Part shown: one piece after another, positions 1 to 9,889 of the stretch
Layout of the letters: every line of letters begins with the position of its first letter
Position numbering within the stretch: position 1 is the first letter of the stretch
Assembly: GCF_937001465.1 (NCBI RefSeq)
Contig: NC_064564.1
Coordinates: forward strand, 96,474,552 to 96,538,551
Origin: Orcinus orca
Lineage: Eukaryota > Chordata > Mammalia > Artiodactyla > Delphinidae
Length of the DNA stretch: 64,000 nt
Direction: 5' to 3'
The notes under the pieces: model-generated
What the model was told of the DNA's origin: nothing
The model's database searches: none
The model's input: the letters and a program-made list of their open reading frames with translations, nothing else
Position numbers and translations under genes: made by a program

Positions 1-160
1 TTTTCCTGGATACAACAAAAAGCATAGAAGTTCCATGACAGACCTTTTATGTTTAGGTTTTATTTTTTAAATTCTGTATGAAAATTATCTATGAGTGTAT
101 TTCTTACCAACTGTCTAGATGACATACGCCTAACGTAGTGATGTTTTTCCTTCCTACCAG

Positions 161-217
161 GTTTTTGCTGAAGAGGGTTTGAAGCTTGCTTCAAGTGTGC
201 AAGCTTTCTCAAAACAG
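161..217 (+). CDS. CTNNAL1: CTNNAL1 coding exon (fourth from last)
   Basis: 57 nt, 19 codons, phase 0 on both sides. Acceptor ...ttcctaccag, donor gtaatg. Translates VFAEEGLKLASSVQAFSKQ, an alpha-catulin C-terminal segment. Confidence 0.88.
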
Positions 218-1394
218 GTAATGCACGTATCCTTGCCTGGTGCTGGTGGTGATGTCATAAATACCCACTTTGAGGGTATATTATTAAGGTATAAAGGTAT
301 TTAAGGTTTAAAAGATGGAATTTCATTGGAGTTGTTATAACTTCCTTATTTACATTTCAGCTGAAAGATGATGATAAGCTTATGCTTCTCCTGGAAATAA
401 ACAAGCTTGTTCCTCTGTGCCACCAGCTCCAGGCAGTAACTAAGACACCTTTGCAGAATCAAGTGTTTCTAAAGGTAAAAGGGAGGGTGGGACATTCAGG
501 AAAGCGCTTGAGAAACTTACACACTTCTTTTTTTATTAGGTTAGCTTCCATCCCCTTTTTCTTCAAATAAAGTGTTAATACCCACAGAAGAACCATGTAT
601 TTCCATTTTTCCTGCCTTGACTGCAAGAACCATTTATCATCTGCAGTTATAACTGACCCCAGGAAGTAGTAGGTTCACCAAGTAAATTAGCTTTTTGGAC
701 ATGATTAATACCATAGCACAGAGCAGCTACCCTTAAATCCCAACATCATCACCTGACTAACTAGGGCACAGACACCTCAGAGTGAAGGGCTTCTGTTGTT
801 TGTTTTAGGGAGTTTGAGTGCAAAAAAGTAGAGTGCAAAGAAGGGTGTTCACTGCCACTATTTGGTGCACTTTGAGAAGCCCCTAAACCATCTGAAATAG
901 AACAGGTTGATTTTCCATCCATTCTTCCTGAGGTCCATGAAATTGGCATGAGACTTGGGCAACAATCCCTGCTTCTGTGTTCTGGGACCTCAGGTCATCA
1001 AGTCAGCTCAGATGCCTTAATCTGTATACCCTTTGAGATCCCTTAGATTTCTACAATGAAGAAATGGTTACCATTTTCAAACTAAATGCTAAAGTCTTTT
1101 GAAGGCCTCCTTATAAGAATTTGATTTGCTTGCTTTCTGTCACTATAGGTTGATAAGAGTATTACAAAGACAAGATGCATAATGGCTACTTTGGTCCAAC
1201 TTCTGTCGCTTTGCTATAAACTGCTGAAGAAAGTAAGATAATTTGTGTATCTTAAATTCACATTAAAAATATTAGTCTAAAGGAAAATGCAAAAGAAAAT
1301 AGGTACTATTTAATTTTGCAATTTTTATTTTAAAAGTAAAGCAGAAACTAATTGTCTTAATTGTTTCCAGCTTCAAATGGACAACAACAGATGA
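161..1394 (+). CDS. CTNNAL1: CTNNAL1 (alpha-catulin), 3' terminal coding exons, partial
   Basis: Four exons (161-217, 361-474, 1149-1232, 1371-1394) join in frame and encode the C-terminal end of alpha-catulin, an alpha-catenin/vinculin-related scaffold linked to Rho signalling and the cytoskeleton. Recognisable segments are EEGLKL, LKDDDKLMLLLEINKL, PLCHQLQ, LVQLLSLCYKLLKKLQM. All introns are phase 0 with GT-AG borders. The rest of the gene lies upstream, outside the window. Oddity: after LQMDNNR the frame meets TGA at 1392-1394, where the human protein as I remember it has Gly-Trp and 13 further residues; those residues are still encoded downstream (1395-1433) and end at TGA 1434-1436. So either the protein is 14 residues shorter or there is a base error or polymorphism. 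Identification is confident; the terminus is the uncertain part. Confidence 0.93.
361..474 (+). CDS. CTNNAL1: CTNNAL1 coding exon (third from last)
   Basis: 114 nt, 38 codons, acceptor tacatttcag, donor gtaaaa. Encodes LKDDDKLMLLLEINKL and the run ending QNQVFLK, nearly identical to human. Confidence 0.92.
1149..1232 (+). CDS. CTNNAL1: CTNNAL1 coding exon (penultimate)
   Basis: 84 nt, 28 codons, acceptor cactatag, donor gtaaga. Encodes VDKSITKTR and LVQLLSLCYKLLKK. Confidence 0.92.
1371..1394 (+). CDS. CTNNAL1: CTNNAL1 last coding exon, early stop
   Basis: Acceptor ttgtttccag at 1361-1370. Reads LQMDNNR then TGA at 1392-1394. The same frame continues VSVTNKDSVDGKT and a second TGA at 1434-1436, matching the remembered human tail (VSVTNKDTMDSKT) position by position. 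A single G-to-A change in the Trp codon explains the early stop. Confidence 0.85.
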   Translation, partial: LQMDNNR

Positions 1395-2283
1395 GTCTCA
1401 GTTACAAATAAAGATTCTGTGGATGGTAAAACTTGAGAAGCTTTTGAGGTCAGATCTCTGGAACATCATGTGGCAAAGCTGACATTTTTAGAAAGCAAAC
1501 GATCCTTTATATTTCAGAAATACAACAATTTTGTAAAGAAAACAAACTGAAATCTTGCTTTATTTTCTGATCATGAAACCGATTGTGAAGCTTTCTGACA
1601 ACTGTAAATGCCATGGTAGTTGCTATATTTCTAATTGCAGTGTGATTTTAAATGGGACATTGCCACGAATAATGTTCCTTAAAAGTCAAACCAAATATCC
1701 CTCTGTCTTAATGACAATTTAATCCAAAGAAGCTATTTTGAATATATGCTCACCTTTGGCACATTTTACCCTAACTTCCTACTTTTTTTAAATTTAAGCT
1801 TATCATCTATTATACCAATTTGCAGCAGAAGAGACACAGTAGTCTGGGTGATGCAGGGTTTTCCTTAAATCTGTGGACTCTTCTTCAATCCCTCCGTCCA
1901 CTGAGTATGACTGGGCCTCCACTGTCCCGTCACAGATCATCTATGCCGGGAGCACACGTGTGTTCTCTAGTAAGGGTTTCACGGAGCACAGGAAATCTGT
2001 TGTGATGCATGTCCCTCTCTCCACGGAATCCTGGAGGAACTCACTAGCAGATGGTTTTAGTTCTCGTTCTAGCATAGCTGGCCTGTCTGCCCTGAATATT
2101 AGCTGGAATCCTAAGCTTATTTTACTGGCTTAAAAAGCAGTTTTTGTACATCTCAGTAGTAACTGATGGAACAGAAGATAGAAGACAGAGAACAATTGAA
2201 CTAAGCTGTTCAAAATAATTTGAGTAAGTATACATATGTGCCTTTGGAATATTCATTAAATAAATGACTTTAGTCTTTTTAAT
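1395..2283 (+). other. CTNNAL1: CTNNAL1 3' untranslated region
   Basis: AT-rich sequence after the stop with no further splice signals. The first 42 bases are the former coding tail. The region ends near AATAAA (2259-2264), which is followed by a GT-rich stretch at about 2295-2330 typical of a polyadenylation downstream element. Open frames inside it (for example 1873-2133) match nothing I know. Confidence 0.7.
2259..2264 (+). terminator. Polyadenylation signal of CTNNAL1 (AATAAA)
   Basis: Canonical AATAAA about 0.87 kb after the stop, with a downstream G/T-rich stretch (tttgtttttgtggggtggg) from about 2300. Inferred; alternative signals were not excluded. Confidence 0.6.
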
Positions 2284-3237
2284 TTTAGGGTTTAAAGCTT
2301 TTGTTTTTGTGGGGTGGGTTTTGATAGAAGGATCTGGTTATAAGTTCTGTCCTTATGATGTAGTATAGTTAACTTTGTTTTTTTGTGCTTGTATCCCGAT
2401 GCTTTGAAATTTATTTTGAAATCTAACGGGACATGTCAGTGGCCAAATGGCAGTAGTTCTGTAGGCTCGTCTGATGATCGGTACCTGGGTCAGCCATCAC
2501 AGTCAATGTTCACAAGATCCTGAAGAACCACCAGTTAGCTAGTCAATATTTTATTGAAGGAAACTTGAATTTACTGTAGGCCTTGGAGAGAAAATGGGAT
2601 GCACTCAGCTTGGTTATGACCTTTATAAAAATCATCAAACATGATTTTTATGCCCTGAAACCAAAATACTCTTTTAAATTACAATGGAAATATAGGGAAA
2701 ATGATGTGAGGTAATATTATATGTAAAATAGATATATAATTCTTTTACTATCTTTAGTGTCTTTCTTTTATGACACCTTTGGGAACCATTTGTGCTACCT
2801 GAAATGGGGATTTGCTGGTTTGTGCTTACACTTTCAGCTCATAGCACTATCAAGGTAGATGTTTCTATAATTACTACCTGTATCATGTCCATTGGGTATA
2901 CTTAGGGGAGAGTTAGGGTTAAAAGAAGTTTCCTTGTGAGTCAAAAATAATTTTAAAATTTTATTTACAAAATATTTTACATAACTCAAAAGAGAATATT
3001 CTCTTATTTAAATGCAAGTAGGGGTAGGGAAGGGATAACACGACTTGAACAGCAAAAGATGATGGAGAACTAAAAGAATTTATACTCAAGGATAATTGTT
3101 TTATTTAAAAACAGAAATGTTTATATGTATGTATGTGTTGCAGCCCTTAAGGAAAAATACCAATGTGGAAAGTCCTTTTATTTGAAATTCAATGTAAATA
3201 AGTATACAATCTTAAACCATGAATTCATAGTTTTTTG
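2284..3237. other. Tail-to-tail region between CTNNAL1 and ABITRAM
   Basis: AT-rich sequence between the CTNNAL1 poly(A) signal and the candidate ABITRAM poly(A) signals. No coding similarity recognised. Part of it may be ABITRAM 3'UTR if a more distal signal (3178, 3100 or 2960 region) is used. Confidence 0.5.
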
Positions 3238-3243
3238 TTTATT
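3238..3243 (-). terminator. Candidate ABITRAM polyadenylation signal
   Basis: Minus-strand AATAAA (TTTATT on +), the first downstream of the ABITRAM stop by eye. Further copies at 3178-3183, 3100-3105 and 2960-2965 are equally possible, so the 3' end is not fixed from sequence alone. Confidence 0.3.
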
Positions 3244-4097
3244 GTTTAAATGATGTGAAAGCTTTTGTTCTGTTCAAAAGCATGTGTGTCTTTGAATTCC
3301 AGGAACCCCTTGGGAACTTCTTTGCTGGTTACCCTGTAACTAGAATGTGAGACTGAGTGACCACAAATGCACATGTTACTTCATACAGCATTATAATATT
3401 GGTACTTCCATGTTAGCAAAGCCCCTTTCAAAGCCTCTTCATGTGTCCCTCATTAAGAAACCAGTGTTACAGTGCTACATTGTTCAGAGTTGAAGGCCAA
3501 CCCATAGACATAGAGAAGGTACACTCTACACCCTGCCACTTCCCAGCAACCTGAGCGGGGGAGTTGGGGCAGAAGGGGAGGGACCAGACGTTTCGGTCGT
3601 GTCACACTGAAGCAGATTGGGTAAGAAAGGCCAGTTGTTGTTTTTCAACTTCAAAGTGATGGAAAATTGAGGCAAAAACAATAACCATGACATAATACTC
3701 AAACAGAATCACATCAAAACCTAGTATTTACTAACGGGTTACAGGATGATGGGTAAATTATTTTTACTTTTCTGTCTTTTCAAATTTTCCTCAAAGTGCT
3801 TTGTTTGTTGGTTTTTAATCAGAAAAACATCTGTCGCTTGCCAGTTGTTAGAAAGAGAAAAGCGAAAGAACAGAGTGAGTACATGGGCAGGCAGATCTGG
3901 GAGGTTGAAGACAAAATGGAATCAAGGCTTGTTATGCAAGACAAAGAAGGAAACCTAGGTCAGGTTTTAAGATCAGGCCTCCCTGTGGATGGCCCGGTGT
4001 GAAGTATGCTTCAGCATCTCTGGTTCTTCCTTAGCTCACTGACTGGTAGTCCAGGTAAGGATAAGAATGCCCTGTTGTTTTTACTCAATCTTAATCC
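3244..4097 (-). other. ABITRAM: ABITRAM 3' untranslated region (minimum extent)
   Basis: Sequence downstream of the ABITRAM stop on the minus strand up to the first AATAAA. No other gene recognised. Plus-strand open frames at 3746-4002 and 4006-4345 are antisense shadows. Confidence 0.45.
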
Positions 4098-4235
4098 TCA
4101 TGAGGTCGCTGTTGTGGCACTGATGCGTTTCACCACGACTTCTTCATACTGTTTTTGTGTCAGTAACCCTTCTGTTATGCTTTTACTTTCTTCAAACTTG
4201 GGCAACACAACAGCAATGTATCCTTCGGTGGATGG
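4098..4235 (-). CDS. ABITRAM: ABITRAM coding exon 6 with stop
   Basis: 138 nt, acceptor ...cttctag. Encodes PSTEGYIAVVLPKFEESK, SITEGLLTQKQYEEVVVKR and ISATTATS, then TGA at 4100-4098. Confidence 0.94.
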   Translation of the reverse strand, partial: PSTEGYIAVVLPKFEESKSITEGLLTQKQYEEVVVKRISATTATS

Positions 4236-7200
4236 CTAGAAGGGAAATAGAATATTTAATACTGTCAAATGGTAAAACATCAGGTAAAAAGTGTGTGGAT
4301 GGGATCTTACTTCCCCAGACCCTTTTACCTTCTCTTGAAGAATAGATGGCTTATGGAGAATGTTTTCATTCACTTCCATCAACCGTCCTCTAACACAGCT
4401 ATTTAAAGAAAATATTGCTTTGAAGAAAAATATTATCTTCTTTGTTTCTCCAAAATTGTGGTTAAAAAGTAACTCACCTAGATATGGTGTATTCTTCTCC
4501 ATCAGAGCAGTAAATCTTACACAGAGGTGCAAGTTCTGTTAGAAACTGTGCCCCCTGAAAATAAAAGGAAGAAAAAATTAATTGATGTACATTTTCACTT
4601 TTCTTTGTGAGGCAGCCCTCAGAGGTACAATAGGATATATTCCTGGAATTAGTGTTTTAAATAAAAATGACTTAAGTACAGAAAAACCATTCATTTATTC
4701 AAATATTTATATATTAAATGCCTCTATGGGCTAGGCACCATCCTAGGCTCTAGGGGAAAAAGCAGACTAAGACAAATGTGATAATAGGTAGTTTAGTTAC
4801 ATATTAAGAATATATTTTATCTTATTATACTTTATATTTAACTGTGCATGAGAAAGCTGCACATAGCCAAGTGTAAAGACTTCAAAAGGGTAGGAAAATC
4901 TCATCAATAAGCATAATATAAAATTCAACATTATAGAGAATGATCGCAATATTGTATAAAGTTAGTTTCATTAAGATTCCTACCTTATTTTTATATCAGA
5001 ACTTAATAGAGAAAGGAACTTCTTTATTAGGTCAGTCACTAAGACTTTCTGGAGAAGGGATATTTTTCTAATTTAAAAAAAAGCAATTTGAGGAAAATCT
5101 GGAAAACAGAAAAGTTTTAAGTAGCATATAGAGTAACTTACCCATTATCCTATAACCCGCTAGCAAATACTACATTTTGACATATGTCTGTTTGAATGTT
5201 GTGGCATGGTTATATTTTCATGTACTCCACTGTATGGATATATCTGGGGAGGTTCTGACAAATATCTATCGAGTCGGCCACCAAGTTCATGCAGGTATTT
5301 CCCTAACATGAAAAACCGGAGCGAACTTTTTGGCCAACCCAGTACAAGGAGGCTCATGGGAAATGGATGCAAGCATGTCTCATGTGTTGCTCTTTTTTCC
5401 CAGGAATTTTTACTGCAGTGAACATCTGAGGTCAAGATGCTGTACTTTATGGCCTCTTTCCCACTCACAACTTTATTAGACAGCATTCAGGTGTTACTGC
5501 ATGCGCTTCACTCCTCTGCCTGTGGGTACTTCGTTTCAAAAGACTAGTCAGTGTGACTCCCCACTTTTGGGAGGAGGGGCTGGGGATTTGTCCCAGATGG
5601 TTTGTCTATCACTGGCTCTGTGTCAGAAAGAAGTGTTTTAACCCCTCTTGGTCACCTCCCTTGGGAGAATAAATGATGGGCAGTGCTGAGATGCGATCAA
5701 AGCTTATCTACAGTGGGTTCCATGTGCAGGTCCCTCTCTGTTCCTCAGTAGTAACAACAGTGTTACTATTTTGGACAAAGATTGATCACAGGAACATCAC
5801 AAGCACTAACTGTTTTACTTGTAATTTGTAGACTTTTAAGAATGGTCCATGCTTTTCAAAGTCCACTTGCTTCCTGAGTGAGGAAAAATCAGTAATTATA
5901 AGGCAGGTTATTAGGGGCCTTCAGGCCTACAAAGGGGAGTATAAACAAGGGTCTTCCAGAAAAGTGAGGTAATTAGCAGAAACTCTTAGTATGAACTCAG
6001 TAAATGAAGGACCTAAATCATCCACTGAAACTTTCCTTTCCAGGGGGTTTGTCAGGATAGTTTAGTATGGTTTTGAGTTGTCCTTGGTATGATACCCTCC
6101 TTTAACAGTAAAATGTCCATTTGCCTAGAATTGTAGAGGGCACAGGTAACATTTTCTATAACTAAACACTATGTGGAGGTAGAGGGTGTAGCTAGATGTG
6201 TATTAAATTGGCAATGAGTTAGGAATGGCAACTGATACGAAGCAAATACTGTATATTTTCCCAGATTGATTTTTTTTCACTACCTCAGGACTTTATTTTA
6301 CTTTTAAGTTCACATGTGAAAATATATGATAAAGAAGTATTGATCATCTGTATTTTATAGAATTCGAAATACTGGCTTAACAAAACAGGAAGGGACAAAA
6401 TATCTTGTTATATTGGTATTAGTGTTGTTCTTTCAAAGGCCCACCTTCTCCATCCTTCATCCTGGGGATGATAGGGATGGTGGCCCAGAAGCTAATATGA
6501 CAGATAATATACCTTCTGAAATACCTCATTTTTTTGGCCTGAGAATTTCTTTAGAGCTTAAGTTTTCTTAAAATCATCTCTAACTGCCAGGGAAGTATGC
6601 TGAGCATACAATACTGGGTTCTAAGACTGGCTGGCTTTACAATTATTATGACAATAGAGGATTTAAGTAGAGAAATACAGGAACATACCCGCTTAAATTT
6701 CCCAGAGACTTTGTTCTGAAGTCTGCTACAGTTGGTACTGATTTGATAGGAAATGCTTTTAATTACTTTTCCACTTTGAAGAACTGGATGGGATCCTGCC
6801 AGTGTGATGACACATATTCTACGAGGAGCAAAAATTGATCCTGTATTATTGCTTGGTATGATTCTTCCTCCTATAACACAGTATTCCTACTGGCACAAGA
6901 AGAGCTGAGCTGACATTTGTTTAGTCAGCCTATCATTCCCCCCCATTTTCCTCTGGCTACTATTGGAGCTTAACTGAAGAGAAGAATGCAGTAATAAAAA
7001 TGGGGAAAATGGGACTGAATTTCCTTTCCCAAAAGGGAAGCACGGAGGAGGAAGAGAGAAAAGTAAGGCATGCCGGTATGGACAGGATACCATCTGTGCT
7101 TCTACCCTAGCCCTCTCCACGGGCGTGGCCACTTCAGTGGTTAGGCACAGGCTGGTTTCTTGAGGTAGTAGCCGACTGAGGGTGTGGTCCTCCATTTGGA

Positions 7201-8675
7201 TGTTTGGGTAAGCAAGTTTATTTGTTTAGCGTAGGCACTGAAAGACTCATTCTTGTCAACCAAACTCCTACTATAAATAATACCATCTCAATACAGTGGA
7301 AGATAATCATTTAATGAATATTTATTCAATACAAGACCATACCAGGCTACAATGACAGAAAAAACATTTTTTTGATCATTTAAAATTCCCAATTTGCTTA
7401 CCGGTTAGAGTGTTGGAGTATACAGTGGTCCTCACAGGGTTTTCCTTTGACATCTAGAAAAAATGAATGAGTCTGATGGCTGTTGAGTCAATATTTACTA
7501 CCACTGTGTAGTACTTTCTTTGGTTCATAGACGTAGTTAATTATGAAGGCTGGACACATACATCACTGGTATCCCTTCATTACTCAAAAAGATATACCTA
7601 AAGGCTGACCATAAAGTATTTAAAGACATTTGGTCGAGATGGAAGCATTCATTCAATGTTAAAATGATGGTTAACTCTTTGCTCCACCTTTTTTTATCCT
7701 CACTTTAAAATGAGTACAATCATTTCTATTAGAACAAAAGTGATTAGTAATGTATTCTTTATTTAATTTAGTAGCATGCTTTGTCGGTCAGTTTTAGAGA
7801 GACAACTCATTCTGGTTCGCTCAGGACTGTCCTGATGTTAGCGCTGAAAGTAATGGATTCCCGAAAACACCTCAGTCCAGGGTTAACCGGACAGTTGGTT
7901 ACACTAAGTCTGGCTAATAAAACGTATGTTATTGTAAAATATTTCAGTGTTGTAAAAGATGAGTACACCTATTATCCCTAAATGAATGGGAGCAAGTTGG
8001 GTTAGAGGAGGGTCCCCGACGATGCTCTCATTACTGATATTTGCTGGGTACACAAAGCTGTACAACAGGATACCTACTTCTAAGTGGCAAATGTGTAATA
8101 CCAGCGACTTCCTTTAAGTAAAACTGTAGATTCTGCTTTCTAAATGCCTCTATTCTAACCCACCCTCTCCTCTCCATCCCTATGCCTCTACCTTAGTTTA
8201 GACCGCTACCATTTAAATCATTTTATGTATCGCCTCTTCTTGGAGGGCTGAGCCCCTCAAATCCCTTTAGGCACTCATGGAGATTGCAATCCAGCTCCTG
8301 CCTTCCTCGGGGATCTCACCTTAGTCTACCATCTTCCCGCAAGCGACCCACCGTCGTGAACTCGCACTGCGCTCGCCCAACCCAGAATGCACCCTGCTGT
8401 TTTCCACGTCCTTGCAAATGCCATTCCCTTGGCCTACAGAGGAACAGAGAGATCCAGTTCCTTCTGACGTGGGGAGGAAGGGCTGGGGAAGGTGCGCGTG
8501 GCTTATGATCTCTCATCATAGTCCCTATACTGTCAGACAAATTGGGCCCAGAAGAGACTGACATCATTCTCCACTTACCCGCTTTGTACCAGCGAGTGAA
8601 GTAACGATCCACAAGCGACGGCACCGCCGGCTCCGCAGCTGAGGCGGCCACAGGGGTCTCGGGCTCGGTAGCCAT
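4098..8675 (-). CDS. ABITRAM: ABITRAM (FAM206A/Simiate), actin-binding transcription modulator, complete
   Basis: Six minus-strand exons (8675-8579, 7453-7402, 6818-6689, 4554-4478, 4398-4329, 4235-4098) total 564 nt, 187 residues plus stop; human is about 181. All splice phases agree. Landmarks in order: MATEPE start, VPSLVDRYFTRWYK, DVKGK, CEDHCILQHSN, RICVITLAGSHPVLQSGK, ISYQISTNCSRLQNKV, GAQFLTELAPLCKIYC, CVRGRLMEVNENILHKPS, STEGYIAVVLPKFEES, and a TTATS C-terminus. The family has a GcvH/biotinyl-lipoyl-like fold and the protein is described as an actin-binding nuclear/dendritic protein. The chosen ATG has a strong context (gtcgccATGg). The N-terminus carries about six extra Ala-rich residues relative to human, and the frame stays open upstream to an ATG at 8846. 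It is divergent from ELP1 and tail-to-tail with CTNNAL1. Confidence 0.95.
4329..4398 (-). CDS. ABITRAM: ABITRAM coding exon 5
   Basis: 70 nt, acceptor ...aaatag, donor GTAAAA (weak at +5). Encodes CVRGRLMEVNENILHKPS and ILQEK. Confidence 0.93.
4478..4554 (-). CDS. ABITRAM: ABITRAM coding exon 4
   Basis: 77 nt, acceptor ...ttttcag, donor GTGAGT. Encodes GAQFLTELAPLCKIYC and SDGEEYTIS. Confidence 0.93.
4685..4800 (+). repeat. L2-like LINE 3' end fragment
   Basis: The run 'ttcatttattcaaatatttatatattaaatgcc...ctaggcaccatcctaggctctagggg' is the familiar L2 3'-end signature. It lies in ABITRAM intron 4 (in gene direction, between exons 3 and 4). Confidence 0.6.
5267..5344. mobile_element. Mariner-derived MITE, diverged palindrome
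   Basis: About 75 bp with terminal inverted repeats: left gagtcggcca, right tggccaaccc, with related inner arms (ccaagttcatgcaggtattt / aaaaaccggagcgaactttt). It is flanked by TA on both sides (5267-5268 and 5343-5344), the mariner target. It resembles the short mariner MITEs common in cetartiodactyl genomes. Non-coding, in an ABITRAM intron. Confidence 0.65.
6689..6818 (-). CDS. ABITRAM: ABITRAM coding exon 3
   Basis: 130 nt, acceptor ...ctcctcgtag at 6819-6820, donor GTATGT. Encodes (R)ICVITLAGSHPVLQSGK, ISYQISTNCSRLQ and ends KFKR. An alternative AG at about 6841 would put unrelated residues in front and is not supported. Confidence 0.93.
7402..7453 (-). CDS. ABITRAM: ABITRAM coding exon 2
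   Basis: 52 nt, acceptor ...tttctag, donor GTAAGC. Completes Asp and encodes VKGKPCEDHCILQHSN. Too short for an ORF scan; found by homology and phase. Confidence 0.92.
7454..8578. other. ABITRAM intron 1
   Basis: 1.1 kb with no recognised repeat. GC content rises towards the CpG island on the right. Confidence 0.6.
8579..8675 (-). CDS. ABITRAM: ABITRAM coding exon 1
   Basis: 97 nt: ATG at 8675-8673, 32 codons plus one base, donor GTAAGT at 8578. Encodes MATEPETPVAASAAEPAV then PSLVDRYFTRWYKA. It lies inside the CpG island. Confidence 0.93.
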
Positions 8676-8865
8676 GGCGACCTCGGGTGCTGCAAACCCC
8701 GCCCCCTGGGGCCTGTACTCTTCCTCCCGCTTGCGGTGGAGGAAGGCGTCTTTCCGGCGTGTAGCCGAGACACGCGGTGTGCGCACGCGCGCTGCGCGCA
8801 CGCGCTCTGCTCCCCAGGCTCCGCAGGCTCCACCCACCGGCCCCACTTAACTGAGCTTTGGCGTC

Positions 8866-8873
8866 TGACGTCA
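8866..8873. promoter_or_regulatory. Palindromic CRE (TGACGTCA)
   Basis: Exact CREB/ATF consensus between the divergent first exons. It is palindromic, so it can serve both directions. A near-CRE (CGACGTCA) sits at 8997-9004. Confidence 0.65.
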
Positions 8874-8920
8874 AGGCGGGGATCAAATACAATAGGCTGG
8901 GAAGGAGGATGTAGGGATAG

Positions 8921-8927
8921 GGGGCGG
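8921..8927 (+). promoter_or_regulatory. GC box (GGGGCGG), probable Sp1-type site
   Basis: Consensus GC box in the core of the island; a reverse-orientation copy (gcgccccc) lies near 8980. Confidence 0.45.
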
Positions 8928-8929
8928 TG

Positions 8930-9226
8930 GCCAGCACAGCTCCACATATATCTTTGCGGGAAGACGGAGAAGGCAGGCCGCGCCCCCTTCGGCTCACGAC
9001 GTCACTGCGCCGCCGCTCGGCGCGTGTGGGGCGCTCTTCGGTCGCGAGTACGTGCTTCGCCCGTCGCCCCTCCGCCTGGCTTCGCCACCACGGAGGGGCT
9101 CGAGCGGCCTGGCGGCCCGGAGACCCAGGGCGCGTCGTGAGAGCTCAGAAGCACGGTCAGGGAGAGGCCCGTGCGCAGCCCTGGGCGGACGCACCGCTGT
9201 TTGCGTTTCCTCAGAGCGCGGCGTAG
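8930..9226 (+). other. ELP1: Presumed ELP1 non-coding exon 1 (5'UTR)
   Basis: Human ELP1 starts with a non-coding first exon. The best donor here is gcgtag|GTGAGC at 9226/9227, which would splice to the acceptor before 13263. The 5' end is only estimated from the human 5'UTR length (about 300 nt, from memory). The short open frames in this GC-rich stretch do not resemble known proteins. Confidence 0.5.
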
Positions 9227-9889
9227 GTGAGCGTTCGAGCGGCCTAGCTGGGGTGGGGGCATGGAAACGGGCCCTGTCCGCCAGAGGGTGCCCTGATGAA
9301 GGGGACCCCCTAGCGCCCAACCGCTGCCTGCTGCTGGTCTGGGAGTGAAGTGCGGCTTGACCACCTCTGCGCTCCTTGAGTTCTCTTTCTGCAGACTCGC
9401 CGCCTGCTGCACCCACGGCCATCAGAGGGCTCTGCGCGGCGCGGCAGGAGGGGGAATCATATGCTGCTCCCCCAGCTGCACACTTACCCAGTCTTCGGAT
9501 TCCTTGCAGTTGCGGACTATACCGCCGAACCAAGTAATGCACCAATTAAAGCGCAACAATGCATGATAGAAGCTGACGGTAATAGAAGTTCAGGTGCTGT
9601 GCTGCGAGTCCCTTCTCGCATCTGCAACTTTTCCTTGGAGGTGTTGTCCCCGTGCATCTCCATGTAATGTGGTATCTTATGTGGCCCTCTCCCCCGTTAA
9701 GCTGTGACCTCTGAGGAGGCAGTAACTGTCAGTCATCTCTTGTCCAGAACTAGCACTTAGCAAGTGCTCAGTCGGTATATGATGTAGGCCACAAACCGGA
9801 TCGTAGGATTACGGTACTGTGTAAAAGGATTCAAACCGAACATTGACAGGCATGGCAGTAACCAGTGAATAGTTTACTGTGAAAGTGTG

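Larger units (their letters stand above)
4555..6688. other. ABITRAM intron between coding exons 3 and 4
   Basis: 2.1 kb, mostly AT-rich unique-looking sequence with an L2-like fragment and a mariner MITE. No exon-like block or RNA gene was recognised. Confidence 0.6.
8590..9480. promoter_or_regulatory. CpG island / bidirectional ABITRAM-ELP1 promoter
   Basis: CpG-dense stretch (for example gcgcacgcgcgctgcgcgcacgcg near 8780) covering ABITRAM exon 1 and the presumed non-coding ELP1 exon 1. The two genes are transcribed away from each other, with start codons about 4.6 kb apart but first exons only a few hundred bases apart. Contains a palindromic CRE, a second CRE-like site and GC boxes; no clear TATA box. 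Borders are judged by eye. Confidence 0.85.

Noticed and set aside
1820..2133. Open frames of 61 and 86 codons downstream of CTNNAL1
   Set aside because: They lie in the 3'UTR, resemble no known protein, and overlap each other in different frames.
6819..6840. Alternative upstream acceptor for ABITRAM exon 3
   Set aside because: It would insert SIFAPR-like residues before RICVIT; the downstream AG joins exon 2 (CG) with A to restore Arg exactly as in human.
8736..9566. Several 100-180-codon open frames on both strands of the CpG island
   Set aside because: GC-rich sequence gives chance open frames; compositions are Arg/Ala/Pro/Ser-rich without known domains, and they overlap promoter and non-coding first exons.
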